DNA from: Janthinobacterium sp.
GTDB taxonomy: Bacteria; Pseudomonadota; Gammaproteobacteria; Burkholderiales; Burkholderiaceae_D
Direction of reading: 5' to 3'
Length of the DNA stretch: 5,719 bases
Assembly (NCBI GenBank): GCA_003482555.1
Contig: DMYQ01000122.1
Span: 509 to 6,227 of the forward strand
Below are positions 4,869 to 5,719 of the stretch, piece by piece. The notes under the pieces were generated by a model that had not been told where the DNA came from, did no database searches, and worked only from the letters and a program-made list of their open reading frames with translations. Each line of letters starts with the position of its first letter. Positions within the stretch are counted from its first letter, which is position 1. The position numbers and the translations under genes were made by a program.

Positions 4869-5719
4869 GACGGGGTATCCTTGTTTGCTAAGTCGGCGTC
4901 GTCCAGCTCGGGCATCGCGGGCGGCGTTCCCAGCGGCAGGGTGAAGACCAGGGCGGCGCCGTGCAGCGGCGACTGGCCGGCGCGGATCTTGCCGCCGTGC
5001 GCTTCGACGATGGCGCGGCAGATCGCCAGCCCCAGGCCGACGCCCGGCTTGGCCGATTCGCGTTCGCCGCGCGTGAATTTTTCAAAGATGGCTTCTTCGC
5101 GCCCGGGCGGCAGGCCGGGGCCGTCGTCGTACACCATCACCTGCAAAAACTGGCCGCTCAATTCGGCGGCGACGACGATGCGGCTGCCCGCCGGCGTGTA
5201 CTTGGCGGCGTTTTCCAGCAGATTGCACAGCACCCGTTCGATCAGCACGGCGTCGTAGCGCACCAGCGGCAAGTCGGGCGCGAGCCGGGTTTCGAGCCTG
5301 TGCGCCAGCAGTTGCGCTCGGCTGGCGCGCAGCGCGCTGCCGACCACCTCTTCCAGCGCCTGCCACTGCAGGTTCAGGCGCACATGGCCGCTTTCGATGC
5401 GCGCCATGTCGAGCAGGTTCGCCACCAGGGCGCTCATGCGCAGGGTTTCTTCCTGCAGCGACCTGGCCATCTCGAGCTGCGCCGGCGCCAGCGGCGGCTT
5501 CGACATGGCCAGCGATTCGGACAGGCCGACCAGCGAGGTCAGGGGCGTGCGCAAGTCATGCGACAGGGCCGCCAGCAGCGAATTGCGCAAGCGCTCGGAC
5601 TCCATCTGCACCAGGGCGCCCTGCGCCACGTCGATGTAGTGGACGCGTTCGAGCGCGATGGCGGCCAGCGCGGCGAAGGTGTCGAGGTGCTGGCGCTGTT
5701 CCGGCACCAGCAGCCAGCG
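4865..5719 (-). CDS. kdpD: KdpD sensor histidine kinase, C-terminal part (cut by window edge)
   Basis: This open frame has no start in the window and runs off the right edge, leaving the last 284 residues of a protein usually near 900. Counting from the edge, the end of a GAF-like segment ('DTFAALAAIALERV', 13-26) leads into the dimerisation helix with the phosphorylated histidine His54 in 'ALSHDLRTPLTSLVGLSESL'. The ATP-binding domain follows, with N box 'NLLENAAKYTP' (Asn170), G1 'DDGPGLP' (198-204), F box 'FEKFTRG' (212-218) and G2 'GVGLGLAICRAIVEAHGG' (226-243). All catalytic boxes are intact. The GAF-to-kinase junction and the ATGA overlap with the kdpE-like regulator identify it as KdpD, the inner-membrane sensor for potassium limitation or osmotic stress. 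The family's N-terminal KdpD and Usp domains and four transmembrane helices would be outside the window. A GTG at 5705-5707 is internal, not a start. Confidence 0.92.
   Translation of the reverse strand, partial: RWLLVPEQRQHLDTFAALAAIALERVHYIDVAQGALVQMESERLRNSLLAALSHDLRTPLTSLVGLSESLAMSKPPLAPAQLEMARSLQEETLRMSALVANLLDMARIESGHVRLNLQWQALEEVVGSALRASRAQLLAHRLETRLAPDLPLVRYDAVLIERVLCNLLENAAKYTPAGSRIVVAAELSGQFLQVMVYDDGPGLPPGREEAIFEKFTRGERESAKPGVGLGLAICRAIVEAHGGKIRAGQSPLHGAALVFTLPLGTPPAMPELDDADLANKDTPS

Noticed and set aside
4260..5258. 332-codon plus-strand frame over kdpE and kdpD
   Set aside because: It is a shadow of two genes with intact two-component motifs on the minus strand.
1..5719. CRISPR array, tRNA, rRNA, insertion sequence or attachment site
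   Set aside because: No regularly spaced repeats, cloverleaf arms, transposase motifs or flanking duplications were seen.

Overview
The window looks like a stretch of chromosome from a GC-rich betaproteobacterium. The protein types, strong GC3 bias and gene style suggest Burkholderiales, perhaps Oxalobacteraceae (Massilia/Janthinobacterium/Duganella type). That placement comes from recognising the proteins by eye, not from a search. There is no sign of a mobile element, CRISPR array, rRNA or tRNA.

Layout, left to right. Bases 1-25 may hold the last codons of an upstream plus-strand gene, followed by a GC-rich hairpin (34-61) that could be its terminator. A leader of about 190 bases with dyads and a strong GC hairpin precedes a two-gene plus-strand operon: a 12- to 13-helix cation/proton antiporter-like membrane protein (219-1406) and, one base later, a YbdK-type GCS2 carboxylate-amine ligase (1408-2538). 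Facing this operon is a minus-strand class I glutamine-amidotransferase-fold hydrolase of the PuuD / gamma-glutamyl-GABA hydrolase type (2610-3644), with an unusual low-complexity N-terminal extension. A 217-base AT-richer divergent region (3645-3861) carries a good sigma70-like promoter for the hydrolase, two palindromes and a short direct repeat. It leads on the other side to a small plus-strand gene of unknown function (3862-4161). The right end is the 3' part of a kdp regulatory operon on the minus strand: kdpE (4170-4868), overlapped ATGA-style by the C-terminal kinase half of kdpD (4865-5719, cut by the window edge).

How the genes may work together. KdpD/KdpE is the known potassium-limitation two-component system, and the kdpFABC pump genes would be expected beyond the right edge. 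The left part pairs an antiporter with an enzyme that makes gamma-glutamyl (or similar) amide bonds, and next to it lies an enzyme whose family cleaves gamma-glutamyl amides. A shared theme of cation homeostasis plus gamma-glutamyl metabolism is plausible but is inference. The most interesting points are: the antiporter's apparent lack of the usual acidic residue at the ion-binding motif; the ligase/hydrolase/antiporter grouping; the 3' tail of the small ORF, which is written by a perfect hairpin and may be repeat-derived; and the dense dyad symmetry in the divergent promoter region. No gene-free stretch exceeds 300 bases.
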